Positions 53,318-64,000 of a stretch of 64,000 bases of DNA are shown here, one piece after another (the first letter of the stretch is position 1; every line of letters begins with the position of its first letter). The notes under the pieces were generated by a model. It ran no database searches and had not been told where the DNA came from. It saw nothing but the letters and a program-made list of their open reading frames with translations. This DNA comes from Mantamonas sphyraenae. Its lineage: Eukaryota > CRuMs > Mantamonadidae. The position numbers were made by a program, and so were the translations under genes. The DNA is taken from NCBI GenBank assembly GCA_026936335.1, contig JAPMXV010000045.1:310001-374000 (forward strand), read 5' to 3'.

Positions 53318-53890
53318 ATGCCCAAAAGCGTCGCCACGGTGTATGTGGGTGTCTACGTGGCTGTGGTGGCTATTGTCACTGTGCTTGTGGACTGGCATAA
53401 CGGGTGGACGCGAGCGCAGAGTCTTGGCGATCAGCTGTTCATTGATCTGTCCCCAGTTTTCCAGTACGGCCTTGCCAAGGTTGTGTGGAACGGATTTCTT
53501 TCTGGGTTGGGTGTTTTCGTTGTCTCGATTGTCACGGCGCAGCTTCTGATGTTGTTGATGCCGCACGTGCCGACCGAGCTGCACGCAAACCCAACTTTCC
53601 GCCCTGATTCGGACCCGCGCAAGATCCTGCCCCTGTTTGCGCCACTGTGGTACCAACCGGTACAGCTTGCGCTGCTGATCCTTCTTGAGGGCATTTTTCC
53701 GCCCGGAACAGATGCCGTGCGCAAAGCGGTTTCGCTGCAGATGCTCTTCTGGGCTACAGGGACTGTCCCCGGCCTCTTGATCGACTATTGGACGTACAAC
53801 ACGTCTGCATCTGTACCATTCTTCTTTCTGGTGTCGACACTGATCCAGTCGTACGTGGGTGGAGTCGGTTTGGGATGGGCGCTGGAATAA
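53318..53890 (+). CDS. Unrecognised 190-aa membrane protein
   Basis: Single exon with about four to five hydrophobic segments: residues 5-25, 48-75, 100-125, 135-155 and 165-185. A polar loop with HVPTELHANPTFRPDSDPRK separates the second and third. No signal peptide cleavage site and no known family. The size and topology invite comparison with Mpv17-like proteins, but the diagnostic motifs are not visible. Confidence 0.65.
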   Translation: MPKSVATVYVGVYVAVVAIVTVLVDWHNGWTRAQSLGDQLFIDLSPVFQYGLAKVVWNGFLSGLGVFVVSIVTAQLLMLLMPHVPTELHANPTFRPDSDPRKILPLFAPLWYQPVQLALLILLEGIFPPGTDAVRKAVSLQMLFWATGTVPGLLIDYWTYNTSASVPFFFLVSTLIQSYVGGVGLGWALE

Positions 53891-54024
53891 ACGGCCTTCA
53901 CTGCGCCATGCCAGACACCTGCGATGTTGATGAACCGAGGGGTACACGCAAAAGCACCATACCGACACGTGGGGTGGGGGGAATCCAATGCAGAGGCAAC
54001 GTTGCACCTGCACGAAACTGCACG

Positions 54025-55165
54025 TGCTCGGCCACCGAAACACAAGAACCAAAATGTCGATTGCCGTTGGTCTGAGCAAGGGTTACTCTCTGGAGAAGCG
54101 TGAGCTGGCTGTGAAGCCGAGCAACCGCCGCGTAAGTTGATGATCGCGAATGTGGAGTGTGCATTGGAGCTGTGAGAGCGAGTCGACTGGCGAGTGATTG
54201 CTTGGCGGAGGGGCGGTTGTGTTTCCGCCAGGGCTGGAGGCGGGAGGCAGGATGCATGGCCACCAAGGTTCAAGAGGGTATGGTATGGCACCAGGGACAC
54301 ATGCAACTGTGTGGGCTGTGTATTGAGCTTGAGCCATACGTGCGCTGTGCGGCGTTGAACCGGTAGCGCATGCATGGTTTGCTTGTGCGACCCTACCTTG
54401 CTGTACAGGTGTCATCCAATGTCATCCGTGCCTGGTGGCGGTGTATCGTTGTCTGTGGACCATACGAATTGCCATCCGGTACCGTGTGTGACCACGCTGC
54501 GTGTGTACAGGCACGATTTGTGAGCGCGAGCCGAGCTCCACGCGCAAGTGCAAAATCGCCCTTTTGCTGACACTGGCCGTTTTCTCCACCATTGACTTGT
54601 GTACAGAGCACCACCGCTACCAGGAACAAGATTGTGCGTGACCTGATCCGCGAGGTGTCCGGTCTGGCTCCGTATGAGCGCCGCATCATCGAACTGCTGC
54701 GTGTGAACAAGGACAAGCGCGCCCTGAAGCTGGCCAAGGCCCGCCTGGGAACGCACCAGCGTGCCAAGAAGAAGCGTGAGGACATGGCTGTGATCCTGCG
54801 CGAGATGAACCGCGCCATGGCTGAGGCTGCCAGGGCTGAGAAGAAGGCCAAGGACGCCGCTGCTGGCAAGAAGGAGTAAGTCGGAGCGCATGGGGCACTT
54901 CGCAAACGGCCGGAACGGAAGTAGCAGCTCGACAAAAGGGGGGCTGGAACCGAGACACCTGTGAAGGGTGTTGGAGGGGAAGGCTCGATACAGATTCAAT
55001 CATCGGAATTGCATGTGGGCACTTACGGGACGGCTGTGGCGGAACTGGACGAGCCTGTGTTGTTGGGAGTGATGATGGAAGAGAGGCACAGGAGGAGGGA
55101 GACTGGTGGCAAGTGGAGGGAGGCGTGACATGTCGAAATGGAACGTTTGCTTTGGCTTGTCTGTG
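54025..55165. repeat. Tandem duplication unit, copy 1 (eL36)
   Basis: The unit starts 29 bp before the eL36 ATG (TGCTCGGCC) and ends at CTTGTCTGTG, 286 bp past the stop. It repeats with a 1321-bp period. Exons, intron ends and the 3' flank are nearly identical to copy 2; the middle of the intron is not. Confidence 0.88.
54054..54879 (+). CDS. RPL36: 60S ribosomal protein eL36, copy 1
   Basis: Exons 54054-54131 and 54607-54879, 116 aa. The first exon encodes [17 protein letters not shown]...SNRR; the second has [46 protein letters not shown], which match eL36 throughout. The 475-nt intron is far longer than most others in the window. The 5' UTR contains ACCGAAACACAAGAACC just before the ATG, also in copy 2. 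Two synonymous differences from copy 2 were seen in exon 2. Confidence 0.95.
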
Positions 55166-55345
55166 CAGCTGTGCCGTTGTGGTTGCCGTGTTGACGTTTT
55201 GTTCCACCGGCACGCAGCCATAATGCGCGAATGAGCGAAATGAGCCCCGTGATGAAGGTCTTGGCACATGTGTGCCACCGGTAGCCATCGTGACATGCAT
55301 GAACTGGGTCGTGCGCTCCTTGGGACGTTCAGATCAGAATGCGCT

Positions 55346-56492
55346 TGCTCGGCCACCGAAACACAAGAACCAAAATGTCGATTGCCGTTGGTCTGAGCAA
55401 GGGTTACTCTCTGGAGAAGCGTGAGCTGGCTGTGAAGCCGAGCAACCGCCGCGTAAGTTGATGATCGCGAGTGTGGAGTGTGCAATGGAGCTGTGAGAGC
55501 GAGTCGACTGGCGAGTGATTGCTGGCGGAGGGGCGGTTGTGTTTCCGCCAGGGCTGGAGGCGGGAGGCAGGATGCATGGCCGCCAAGGTGCAAAGAGGGT
55601 ATGGTATGGCACCAGGGACACACACACACGAGTGCTGTGTCTGCATCCCGCTCGCATCGACGCGGGCGACGGCACTTGGACCATGCACGCATGCGCCCTC
55701 TGCCCACACTCTGCCGTCTCCTGTAGGCGGCTTGTCCGTCCTCTGCGCTTGGTCGGCTGTCATCTGCCCCACATGTGGACAAATCACACGTGGACGGAAC
55801 TCCGGTACCGTGTGTGACCACGCTGCGTGTGTACAGGCACGATTTGTGAGCGCGAGCCGAGCTCCACGCGCAAGTGCAAAATCGCCCCTTTTGCTGACAC
55901 TGGCCGTTTTCTCCACCATTGACCCGTATACAGAGCACCACCGCTACCAGGAACAAGATTGTGCGTGACCTGATCCGCGAGGTGTCCGGTCTGGCTCCGT
56001 ATGAGCGCCGCATCATCGAACTGCTGCGTGTGAACAAGGACAAGCGCGCCCTGAAGCTGGCCAAGGCCCGCCTGGGAACGCACCAGCGCGCCAAGAAGAA
56101 GCGTGAGGACATGGCTGTGATCCTGCGTGAGATGAACCGCGCCATGGCTGAGGCTGCCAGGGCTGAGAAGAAGGCCAAGGACGCCGCTGCTGGCAAGAAG
56201 GAGTAAGTCGGAGCGCATGGGGCACTTCGCAAACGGCTGGAACGGAAGTAGCAGCTCGACAAAAGGGGGGCTGGAACCGAGACACCTGTGAAGGGTGTTG
56301 GAGGGGAAGGCTCGATACAGATTCAATCATCGGAATTGCATGTGGGCACTTGCGGGACGGCTGTGGCGGAACTGGACGAGCCTGTGTTGTTGGGAGTGAT
56401 GATGGAAGAGAGGCACAGGAGGAGGGAGACTGGTGGCAAGTGGAGGGAGGCGTGACATGTCGAAATGGAACGTTTGCTTGGGCTTGTCTGTG
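55346..56492. repeat. Tandem duplication unit, copy 2 (eL36)
   Basis: Second copy of the 1.3-kb unit, ending at 56492, just short of the mitoguardin stop. The spacer between units (55166-55345) has no counterpart downstream of copy 2 and shows no gene. Confidence 0.88.
55375..56206 (+). CDS. RPL36: 60S ribosomal protein eL36, copy 2
   Basis: Exons 55375-55452 and 55934-56206, encoding the same 116-aa protein as copy 1. Intron 481 nt: its first ~165 nt and last ~130 nt match copy 1, but about 190 nt in the centre (roughly 55620-55800) are unrelated to the equivalent centre of copy 1 (roughly 54300-54475). Both introns keep a 7-bp hairpin TGGCGGA/TCCGCCA (55523-55550 here). Confidence 0.95.
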
Positions 56493-56505
56493 TGTTCATT
56501 TTGTC

Positions 56506-58369
56506 TCAAGTGAGCAGCGCCTTCAGCATGCTGTACCGCTTCTGTGTACAGTGCACAATGGCCTTTTGCAGCGCATGCATAGACTCGTACTTGTTGTCTT
56601 CGTATGAGAACAGATCGCGTGCGTAGTCGATCATGTGGTCCCGGAAAGCCTGACACAACTCGGGCAGATCGACCGTCGAGTTGATTTGCTCCTTGCGCAG
56701 CAGGAAGCAGCTGGCCAGGAAGGGTGAAATCTGCATGCTGAGGTCGTAAAAGTGGGCCATGAATCCGTTGTGCTTCTTGAGGGCGCGTTTCTTGGCTGCG
56801 ATCAGCTGGACGACCATGGTTTCCAGCGCATAGCGGGGCGCCGGCATCCAAGAACTCTGTACAATGCTCAGCAGGGCTGATGTCCACGGAGGAGGTGAGC
56901 GTGGGGGATCTCCTTTGACGCGGAATACGCGGCGGTGGTGGTTACCTTGGGGAGGCGAGTCCAAGTCGTCAAAGGCGTCAAAGAGCATAAAGTCGAGCAC
57001 AACGTCGTACAGGCTCATCGACACCACCCTGCGCGCTTGAAGCTCCTCAAACATTGCGTGCGATCCCTCCTCTGTGCTCAGCTGCTTCTCTGTGTACGAC
57101 AGCAGCTTATCGTAGCTGTCGAGAAAGGGACGCGGATCCTCGCCGCCTTTTCGCGTGTGTGTGTGTGTGTGTGTGTGGTATCGTGTGTCAGTAAGCGCAC
57201 AGCCGGTAGCCAACGCAGCAACAGGGAAGGATGGACAACTCACCCTTGTGGAGGAGCATGCTGAAGAGATTGCGACCGTATTTGCGGAATTGGTTGACCA
57301 CAGCTTGGTCCACCATGACGTGTTCAAACGCCTCGCGCAGACAGTGCAGCTTGACCAGAAACTCCTCGTTGGAGGCACAGCCGCAAAGCTTGGTGCGACG
57401 CAGACGGTAGGGGACGGCATTGACCTGGATGGTCTCCTGCGTCTGCTTGTAGTAGTCGTCGCGGAAGCCGTCGACCGAAAACGAGACGTACAGGGCCTCG
57501 TCCACGTCGTACTCCACCTCCTCGTCACTCTCCATGTCCTGCTCCAGCAGCAAAATCGACTCTTCAGGCAGCCTGTGCTCCCTTCGTGCTTCGTACTCTG
57601 CCTCGATGGCCTGCAGGTCCACCGGACCGTCAAACTCGAGAAATTCGGAGGACGCCGAGACAAAGCTGGGCACACGCAGAGAAGGTGGACACAGGCGTGG
57701 TGGGGTGCGCACGGAGTGTGAGCGGGGGTGTGTTCAGGTGGTTGGGGTAGGGTCTGTGGGGGGGAAGGGATCAATGCGTGTGTGTGGCTGTGCGCTGGCG
57801 TACCTGTCCGTGGAGCGAGCGCGCGGACGGCGGAAGGGAAGTGCGAACGCCTCTTCGTCGAGCTCGTGCACAAGCACATTGAGTTCACTCAGTCGCTGTG
57901 CACTCAACTCAATCCATGCATGCTGGTCCATGCTTTGGCTGGTGTTTGCCTCTTCGTCCCAGGTCAGGGCCGCAGCCGCACTCCACTGCGCCTGCGCCTG
58001 CTTCAGCGCAGTGATCCCCAGCTCGAACTCGTCCTGCCCGCCCGATTGCGCGTCTTGCTGGCGACCAGCTGAGCGTTGCTGGCCGCCTGTGTTGATACTG
58101 GATGTCTGTGTGGCGTGGAAGGGAGTGTCGAGCATGGTGCTGCTGTCTGTGTCCTGGTTGGCACGCGAACTGAGCAGGCTGTGATTCGAACTTGGCGCGC
58201 GAGCAGCCGCTTTGCTTCCGCTGGACGAGGAGGAGGCAGAGTTGGCCAAAGCAGTAGCCACAGCTGCAGCCACACCCACAGCCACGCCTCCAGCAAGCAC
58301 CAAACCGCCTGACCCTCCTTCGTTGGACAAGTAGCGGCGAATATTCAACCTCTTGGCGATGCTTTCCAT
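56506..58369 (-). CDS. MIGA: Mitoguardin (FAM73 family) outer mitochondrial membrane protein
   Basis: Exons 58369-57804, 57665-57244, 57146-56946 and 56876-56506, 519 aa. A short N-terminus is followed by one TM helix (LVLAGGVAVGVAAAVATAL) and a Ser-rich linker. The conserved C-terminal half has MSLYDVVLDFMLFDAFDDLDSPP and KKHNGFMAHFYDLSMQISPFLA, close to animal mitoguardins. Those proteins support mitochondrial fusion and bind lipids at ER-mitochondria contacts through the C-terminal domain. All joins agree in phase; the exon 3 acceptor is AAAAG. The second intron holds a (GT)n run at 57155-57176. The start is 48 bp from the divergent coiled-coil gene. Confidence 0.85.
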
Positions 58370-58417
58370 CTCTCGGGATGCGCCGCTCTGCGAAATCAAA
58401 CCTTTTGGATTGCGTGG

Positions 58418-60925
58418 ATGGACGCACCAGGATTGTTGTCCGGATCTGGGGTCGATTCGATTGGGGCAAGCGCACTGCAGGACCAGCTGGAGGAGCACCG
58501 TGCGGCGCAGAGGAGTTGGAGTCGAACGGAGCACGAACACGCGCTGAACGATCTGCGACGGCGGCACGAGGAGGAAGTGGCGGAGTGGAAGCGCAAGGTG
58601 GATGAGACACAACGCAAGGCACGCAACAAGGAAAGCCAGCTGCGTACGGCGCTGGAGGCAGCGGAGGAGGAGAGTGAAGCGATTGGGCGCCAAGCTGCAC
58701 AACGACAAGCTGCGCTGGCTGAGAGCCAGGCGGAACTGGAACGATGGACAAACGAGGCACAGGTGTACAAACGACGAGCAAGTGCAGCAGAGGCGGCGCA
58801 GACACGCAACAACGAACGGTGGGAGCGGGAGGTGGAGGAGTTGCAGGGGGAGTTGGAACAGTGCGAAGATCGAGCAGAACGCGCCACACAGGACAATGGA
58901 CGGCTGCAGAGGCAAGTGGACGAGGCACAAGCGATGCAGGCTCAACTGAGGGGCGAATTGGAACAGATGCGACGTGAGGTGCGAGCGCAGCAGGCGACAA
59001 GTGAGGAACGAAGACTGGAGGCACAAACGGCAAGCGATCAGTGCCGCTTGTTGGAACAGGAACGCAACAGTCTGGCGGAGCAACTGATGGAACAGCGCAC
59101 AGAGACTCGGAGGGTGCAGGCAGAGGCCAACAGAGCGACACAGGGGCTGGAGGCGGGCCAACAAAGGATTCGTCAACTGGAAGGAGAGCTGGCCAGCAGG
59201 CAGCATGAGGCCAAACAGGCAATGGAGGCACAGAAACAGGCGGAACGGAGTGCCAAGAGCAGACAAGCCAAATTGGATCAGCTGTCCAAGGAACTGGAGG
59301 CGTGTCGGGTGGCGCTTGGAGATAGGGAGGCCGAAGCCAAGGCCCAGGAGCGGCGGGCGGAGGAGGAAGCGGCAGCAAGGGAACATACAGAGCAAAAGAT
59401 GGCAGAGAGGCAACGAGGGTGGGAGGAGCAGGAGAGGGAGTGGGAAAGGAGGCTGGCAGAGGGCGAAAGCAGCCTGCGATTGTGTCGCAAAGAGACACAG
59501 GAGTTGCAGAACGAAGTGGGACGGCTGAGGAGTGAAGGGAGCAGTGCGCAGCAGGATGGTGACCGGGCAAGAGTGGCATTGAAGGAACAGAGTGTGGAAT
59601 ACGTGCGCGTAGAGGCAGAACGGGACCAACTGCGGGAACAGGTGGCACACGAACGCACGGTGGCACGAAGGCAGGCAAGCAATCTGCAATCGGAACGCGA
59701 GCAGCTGGAAGCAAACAACAGCGAACTGCGCGTTCGTGTAGACAGGCTTCAGGAACAAGTGCAGGTGCTGGAGGGACGTCTGCACCTGATCACCCATCAG
59801 GAGGAGACTGTGCGCAAGGCACACAGCGAGCTGCAGAGTGTGCACCAGCAGGAGAGTGCGACATGGCATGCGCGAGAGCTGCAACTGCAAATGGAGGTGG
59901 ATGACGGAAGAGCGGCGGTGGAACAACTGGCAAGGGAGCTGCAATCGATGGCCGGGCACGTGGCCTCGGCAGAGGAGCAGATGCAACGCATGGGGGACAA
60001 GCTGCAACAGGGACATCACAGCCACCAACGCATTGTCGTGGACCACGAAGAGTACCGTGCGGGCGTGTCACAACACGTGGCGAGGCTGCAGAGCGAGAAC
60101 AAGGCGCTGCACGAGGAGGCACAAAGCACTCGGGCACAGGTGAGCCAACTGGGGGAAGAAAACAAGGAGCTGCGTGGGGAATTGGGCATGTTGTCGGAAC
60201 ACTTGCGCAAACAGCATGCAGCCCTGGCATCGCTACAGACGGAGCATACGCTGTTGCAACGACACGCAGGGGAACTCAAGAGCAAGCTGGATGCAGAGAT
60301 GCAGCTGCGCCAGGCGGCCGAGAGCCAGCTGAGCAACGTGGAACGATCGACAGGGACGGCACACAAGGAACTGCGTACCGACTATGCGCGTGTGCAACGC
60401 ATGCTGCAGCAGGAGCAAGAGTCAAACAGGGAGCTAAGCAGCGAGGTCGCTCGGTTGACCAGCGCCGTGCGGGACATGGAAACTCGCTTGGAGCGGGCTC
60501 GTGACACACAAGCCAGCGAGGTGGCACAGCTGCGAACACGGCTGAACGAGGTGACACTGGCGGCAGATGCAGCCGCACAGGCGCGAGATCAGGCCGAAAG
60601 CACTCTTGCGTCGTGTCAGCAAGAGATGGAGAGCCAGCGGGTGGAGTTGGCAGAGACGCGAGCCTTGCATGTACAATTAGTGGAAGAGTCACGTGTGCGA
60701 CAGTTGGATCTCGAGGAACGGGAGCAGGAGAGCAATCTGCTGCGGGAACGACGGGAAGAGGCAGAACGCCAGCTGCTTCGCACTCGCAACGAGGCACAGC
60801 GTCTCGCGCGACAGGTCGAGCAGCTGTCCAATCAGCTCGGCGCCTGCAAGGACCAACTGCACGAAGCTGTGGAGGAGAACAGGCAGCTGGCCATCGCACT
60901 GCAAGACCTGTTGGGGCGACGCTGA
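58418..60925 (+). CDS. Long coiled-coil protein
   Basis: 835 aa, intronless, almost entirely heptad-repeat coiled coil from about residue 15 to the C-terminus, rich in Glu, Gln, Arg and Ala (for example LEQMRREVRAQQ, LRGELGMLSEHLRKQHAAL). No globular domain, TM segment or targeting signal is visible, so homology to myosin tails, golgins or centriolar proteins cannot be told apart. The 770-codon frame on the opposite strand is a compositional shadow of the CAG-rich coding sequence. Confidence 0.75.
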   Translation: MDAPGLLSGSGVDSIGASALQDQLEEHRAAQRSWSRTEHEHALNDLRRRHEEEVAEWKRKVDETQRKARNKESQLRTALEAAEEESEAIGRQAAQRQAALAESQAELERWTNEAQVYKRRASAAEAAQTRNNERWEREVEELQGELEQCEDRAERATQDNGRLQRQVDEAQAMQAQLRGELEQMRREVRAQQATSEERRLEAQTASDQCRLLEQERNSLAEQLMEQRTETRRVQAEANRATQGLEAGQQRIRQLEGELASRQHEAKQAMEAQKQAERSAKSRQAKLDQLSKELEACRVALGDREAEAKAQERRAEEEAAAREHTEQKMAERQRGWEEQEREWERRLAEGESSLRLCRKETQELQNEVGRLRSEGSSAQQDGDRARVALKEQSVEYVRVEAERDQLREQVAHERTVARRQASNLQSEREQLEANNSELRVRVDRLQEQVQVLEGRLHLITHQEETVRKAHSELQSVHQQESATWHARELQLQMEVDDGRAAVEQLARELQSMAGHVASAEEQMQRMGDKLQQGHHSHQRIVVDHEEYRAGVSQHVARLQSENKALHEEAQSTRAQVSQLGEENKELRGELGMLSEHLRKQHAALASLQTEHTLLQRHAGELKSKLDAEMQLRQAAESQLSNVERSTGTAHKELRTDYARVQRMLQQEQESNRELSSEVARLTSAVRDMETRLERARDTQASEVAQLRTRLNEVTLAADAAAQARDQAESTLASCQQEMESQRVELAETRALHVQLVEESRVRQLDLEEREQESNLLRERREEAERQLLRTRNEAQRLARQVEQLSNQLGACKDQLHEAVEENRQLAIALQDLLGRR

Positions 60926-60988
60926 AGCAAAACAAAAGACCACATCGCACACGGTTTTTTCGCTCCGCTCGGCGTCCCACTGTGTCAC

Positions 60989-63604
60989 TCACCCCTCTTG
61001 CTTCACCTCTTGGTTGCCTCCGTGCTTGATCTCCTGGCCATCCTTGTTCTTGACCTTGACCAGGCCGTGGCGCTGCAGGTGATCGAGCTCGCGCAGCGAG
61101 ACAAAGCCGTCGCGGTCTGTGTCCATCATGTGCACAAACTCGTCGATCTCCTCGTTGGTAGGCGGATTCTTGACGTTCTGCATGGCCACCACAAGCTCCT
61201 CCAGAGACACCTTGCCGTCTCCATCCGAGTCGATGATGACAAGACTTTGATCCGAATCCTCGGTCTTGTTCTCCAACTGGCGTTCGATGCGGCGGAGCAG
61301 CTTGTCCAGACGCTTCTGCAGGCGCTCGCCCAGCTGTGCCTGGGCAACAGTGTCCTCGTCCTCAACCACCTGCGAGGCAGAAGCGTCGGCTACGGCCTCG
61401 GGACTAGCCTTTTCTTCGGCTACCAGCTCCTCGGCCTTGGCCAGACGCGTGGCATCCATCAACTCCTTGAGCTGCTCCCAATTATCCTTTGTGCGGTTGG
61501 AATCGCTGATGAGGCTATAGAACACCTCGCGCTCGATGTCCGCCGCGGTCTTTTCGGTCATGTCGGTGATCTGCTGTGCAATCTGCCTCAGCTTCTTGCG
61601 CTTCTCTGCTTCGTCGAGCTCAGCGCCACTGTTTTCAGCCTTGATGAGCTCCTCCTGTTCCTGCACATACTTGAGCTCCTTGCGCAGTGCCTCCGTCTTG
61701 TCGCTCTGCTGGGCGAGACGGGACTCGACCTGGGTGAGCACCTGCTCGGGGATGACCTGCAGCATGTTCTCCAGGTTGGTGCCCACGCTCAGATGCTCGG
61801 TGTTGGTCATCATAAAGGCGCGCGAGAGAATGAGGAGGGTGAGGGGCACCTTATTGACGAGGGAGAGGTCGAGCCACTCGGACAACTCGCGACGCAGCTG
61901 GAGGTCGGTCTTGCCTGCCGCACGCATGCCACGTGCACGCACGGCATCGACGAGCTCATCGTGGTCGAGGTTGTCCACGCCCTCGTGGTAGATTTCGATG
62001 TCGTCGGCCTTGAGGGAACGGAAGGCGGTGCGGAGCTGGAATTGGAGGAAGCTGTCTGTGCCGTAGGTGGGGAGGTCCATGAACATGTTCATGGCCACCA
62101 GCTGCGGGCGCGGGAAGGAACTCAGGGTCACCTCGTCCTCAAACATTTTGGAGTACTTGATGAGTTCGGTGTTGGTGACGGGGGAGCCCGAGCGCACCTT
62201 GGCCATGAACGAGCCAAAGTCCTTGGCAGTGTCTCTGTGCTTCTGCTTGTTCTCCAGATCCTTGGCCAGCTCCGAGACGGTGTTTTGCAGAAAGCGAGCC
62301 ATTTCCATGCGCACCTTGAGAAGGTTGAGCTTTTGCATCTCCTGTGCAATGCAAAATTGCGGGCGCAAAGCAAAGGGCGAGGGAGGGCGAGAGGGTCAGC
62401 CTGAATCTCGCACCACGGAGCAAGTGCTCGCACAGCCACGCAAGAGCGAGGGACGGGAACAGGCAAAGCCTGCGAGCCACAGTGACCATGCACGTCATGT
62501 ATGGCCAGGATGCGCAGGATGGGTTGGGGTGGAGGGCAGCGGGAGAAGGAAACCGCTGGCGAGCAAGGAAAGGCAAGGGAAGAAGGCACGAACCTCGGTG
62601 TCCCTGTTCCTGAACGTGCTCGGCAGCACGCGGTTGAGCAGATTGGGGAACACAGAGAGGATGAAGGGCAGCAGAAACTCCGTAGCCGGGATTAGAGCAA
62701 AGGCTGTGACGGGCACGAGCTTGAACACGTCAATGGTGGTGCGTTGCAGCTGGCGCTTCTCGCGGCGCGTGAGCGACTCGCCACGCAGCTGCTTGCTGCA
62801 ATTCGGAAGGGCGGCGGATGGGATGACGACACACACAGAGAGAGAGACAGGGAGAGGGAAAAGTGGCAAGTGCACACATGAAGAATGTGCGTCGCAGAGG
62901 CGATGCATGGGCAAACGAGTCGGGAGTCAGCGAAAAGAAAAAGCACGGCGTGCGGGCGGCTGAAGATAAAATTCTGAAACGGGAGAGCGACGACAACGGC
63001 ACACATACCGGAGAAGACGGCTGGCAATGCGCACGTCGGTGGCCAGAAGCTTAAGCCCGGTCTTGACAAACACAGCCTCGTGCTTGATGTACACCCAGGC
63101 GTCCTTGGACCACTGGACAACGCCTTTTTGGTACAGGCCAGTGCCTTGCCACTTGACAACCATCCATTCATAGAGCTTGGGCGGGTTGACGAGCATGGAG
63201 GTGGAAAAGGTGAGTTCGGAAGACTCGCCGTCCTTCTTGTCGTCCTTTTTGGCAGGAGTGGCGTCGGAGGGGCCCACCGACGTGGCAAAGGCGCGGGTGT
63301 ACACGCCCACAGGGTCGGAGGAGACACGGTGGGCCACCAGGCCGATGTGTGAGCGTGCATGGCCAGCAGCCATGTGCACACCCACACGAGACCAAGCCAC
63401 AGGGGCCACGACGGCACTGCTTTGTGGCAGACCCGTGCTGGTGACGCTGCTGTGTACGGTGTGCAGCCGCGCTGCGCTCGAGGAGTGCGGCCTAGCTGAC
63501 GCAAGCACACGCACCTGCACGGCACTTCTCGACGATGTCGACACACCGGCCGCTTCGCCGAGGCCTGTGCGTGCCAATCCACGGCACGAACGTCGCACAA
63601 ACAT
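60989..63604 (-). CDS. LETM1: LETM1 mitochondrial inner-membrane protein with two EF hands
   Basis: Exons 63604-63009, 62795-62594 and 62341-60989, 716 aa. Basic N-terminal presequence (MFVRRSCRGLAR). Exon 1 also has KGVVQWSKDAWVYIKHE. Exon 2 carries the LETM1 core: GESLTRREKRQLQRTTIDVFKLVP, the TM segment and LLPFILSVFPNLLN...LPSTFRN. The ribosome-binding-like domain and coiled coils follow in exon 3. Near the C-terminus are two EF-hand loops, DSDGDGKVSLEE and DTDRDGFVSLRE, both with complete ligand spacing. LETM1 handles K+/H+ or Ca2+/H+ exchange and mitochondrial volume. Confidence 0.93.
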
Positions 63605-64000
63605 CGATGTTTTTTGAACTGGGTGCCCCGAGGCAAACCTTGCGACCTTCGAATGGCTTCCAAAGTCCCACCCGCGTGTGCAGCGTCCACCATGTCCATT
63701 GCACGTCTGCATCGGCACTGCAACAGTCGGCACCTGGCGAGAAGGGCTGAAGCGCGAGCTGAGCAACAGCAAGCAAAAACAACACTTGACACCATGGGAG
63801 TGAGTGAGGACAAAGAGAGACATGGACGGATTTCACACACACATGCGCTATTGTTTTGGTGATGCCGGGCGAGGTGTGATGCAAGTCACACACAGTGCGG
63901 GTAGGGGCGAGAGGGAAAGCTGCTGCTGACGCTGGCTTTTTGATCGCCGGCGGCGTGTGCGACGAGCACAGAAGATTGCAATGACATGGAAAGCAGAAAT
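63605..64000. other. Upstream region of LETM1; no gene seen
   Basis: 396 bp to the window end without a supportable gene. It contains the LETM1 5' region and short open frames lacking any domain character. Confidence 0.5.

Noticed and set aside
53318-53890. Mpv17/PMP22 family assignment
   Set aside because: Size and helices are similar but the conserved Mpv17 signature residues are not visible.
57734-60046. 770-codon antisense frame over the coiled-coil gene
   Set aside because: Composition is the mirror of CAG/GAG-rich codons; Leu/Cys/His-rich without any fold, and it also crosses mitoguardin exon boundaries.

Overview
The window is a gene-dense, GC-rich nuclear segment from a unicellular eukaryote. 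Support comes from short spliceosomal introns (about 50-160 nt, donors often GTACGT or GTGAGT, acceptors CAG or TAG), split ribosomal-protein genes, a mitochondrial LETM1 and IDH3, ER/Golgi glycosylation genes and a cilium gene (ODAD2/ARMC4). Mitoguardin, MERIT40 and cathepsin C together suggest an opisthokont or holozoan protist; that placement is inference and I do not name a species. Intergenic gaps are mostly 25-120 bp.

Layout. 1-2206 and 12247-14450 are the arms of a ~2.2 kb inverted repeat, each carrying the same small heat-shock protein (sHSP) gene; the left arm is cut by the window edge. Between them lie a leucine-rich-repeat multi-pass membrane protein (plus an out-of-frame 4-TM tail), a P4H-like 2OG oxygenase, a CE2-like SGNH esterase, BABAM1/MERIT40, a gelsolin-repeat protein and ALG10. 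14.5-15.5 kb shows no gene. 15.5-29.6 kb holds ODAD2/ARMC4, a GDP-fucose-type transporter, a nuclear-looking unknown, a membrane-GNAT candidate, endomannosidase GH99, cathepsin C, DNAJC21 and a saccharopine-dehydrogenase-like/DUF4166 protein. 29.6-46 kb holds a tandem pair of unknown membrane proteins, aspartyl aminopeptidase, a RhoGAP-like/Rubicon-homology fusion, a UBA-UBX protein, a transcription-type cyclin, a PH-like unknown and an MFS transporter. 46-64 kb holds IDH3, a DENN protein, an auxilin-type J protein, an unknown membrane protein, a tandem duplication of eL36, mitoguardin, a long coiled-coil protein and LETM1.

Functional themes are N-glycan and secretory chemistry (ALG10, GH99, SLC35C1-like), lysosome and membrane traffic (cathepsin C, DENN, auxilin, Rubicon-homology), mitochondria (IDH3, LETM1, mitoguardin) and ribosome biogenesis (eL36, DNAJC21). 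There is no operon logic, but many neighbours are divergent with only 35-71 bp between start codons, and one same-strand pair overlaps as ATGA.

Several conserved genes (ALG10, DNAJC21, DENN, MFS, perhaps the LRR gene) need a one-base correction to read through. Assembly error is the simplest explanation. Exon boundaries were placed by hand from GT/AG signals, reading-frame arithmetic and family conservation.
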